From: [Flavobacterium] thermophilum
GTDB taxonomy: Bacteria > Bacillota > Bacilli > Bacillales > Anoxybacillaceae
Direction of reading: 5' to 3'
Assembly: GCA_900450595.1 (NCBI GenBank)
Contig: UGGS01000001.1
Span: 1,922,001 to 1,986,000 of the forward strand
DNA: 64,000 nucleotides
Below are positions 63,960 to 64,000 of this stretch, one piece after another; the first letter of the stretch is position 1; each line of letters opens with the position of its first letter. Position numbers and translations under genes: made by a program. Under the pieces are notes generated by a model that ran no database searches, was not told where the DNA came from, and was given only the letters and a program-made list of their open reading frames with translations.

Positions 63960-64000
63960 CCACCGTCCTCATGCCCCTCGGGTGCTCCGGGGCGTTCGCT

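Overview
The window is a chromosomal core segment of a thermophilic Bacillaceae, most likely Geobacillus. Three things point there: moderately high GC with a strong GC preference at third codon positions; a tyrosyl-tRNA synthetase of exactly 419 residues that closely resembles the well-known Geobacillus stearothermophilus enzyme but differs from it at several dozen positions as I remember that sequence; and gene order that follows the Bacillus subtilis ytrH-to-ytfP region almost gene for gene. The species is inference. There is no phage, plasmid, CRISPR array, rRNA or tRNA. About 65 intact protein genes, two clear pseudogenes and one small degenerate repeat element are present.

Layout. 1-5.5 kb: sporulation genes ytrH-ytrI, nano-RNase nrnA, ytpI, ytoI, ytkL and an M24 aminopeptidase. 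5.7-8.4 kb: alanine dehydrogenase, a short-chain dehydrogenase-like protein without the usual catalytic residues, a tiny acidic protein and a universal stress protein behind a SigB-type promoter. 8.5-11.7 kb: argGH with three arginine (ARG) boxes. 11.8-19.4 kb: moaB, ackA (with a cre site at the activating position), ytxK, tpx, ytfIJ, sppA-yteJ and nadF. 19.4-20.4 kb: a decayed patch with a mini-element and an acyl-CoA synthetase (ytcI) pseudogene. 20.4-28.4 kb: a small acid-soluble spore protein gene, thiI with its cysteine desulfurase, ezrA, hisJ, a free-methionine sulfoxide reductase and the diguanylate cyclase dgcP. 28.4-33 kb: rpsD with its autoregulatory leader, tyrS with a tyrosine T-box, and a class A penicillin-binding protein gene that has lost its transpeptidase domain. 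33-38.9 kb: acsA divergent from acuABC, then ccpA. 39-43.2 kb: aroA, the SigB-type ytxG-ytxH-brxC operon and murC. 43.3-50.1 kb: sftA, ytpR, ytpQ, a DUF84 nucleotidase, an M42 aminopeptidase, ytzB and the lactonase-like ytnP. 50.5-64 kb: trmB, ytzH, ytmP, pullulanase, ytlQ, thpR, an MFS transporter, pepV, ytzE, an RsuA-type pseudouridine synthase, a small coiled-coil protein, murJ and the flavoprotein ytfP.

How the genes work together. The clearest circuit is acetate/acetyl-CoA metabolism: CcpA is encoded here, ackA has a cre-like site about 56 bp upstream of its predicted start, and acsA has a cre-like site over its predicted start. AcuA (acetyltransferase) and AcuC (deacetylase) switch the AcsA enzyme itself. 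ThiI and the adjacent desulfurase form a sulfur-transfer pair. RpsD, TyrS and ArgGH each carry the expected RNA or operator control. Sporulation genes (ytrHI, ytfJ, the spore protein gene) are scattered.

I found no convincing new multi-gene defence or biosynthetic system. The most unusual items are the transpeptidase-less penicillin-binding protein remnant, the decayed acyl-CoA synthetase next to a mini-element, the SDR lacking Ser and Tyr, the tandem ARG boxes, and a non-coding stretch (50.1-50.5 kb) with a 30-bp direct repeat and an orphan terminator.
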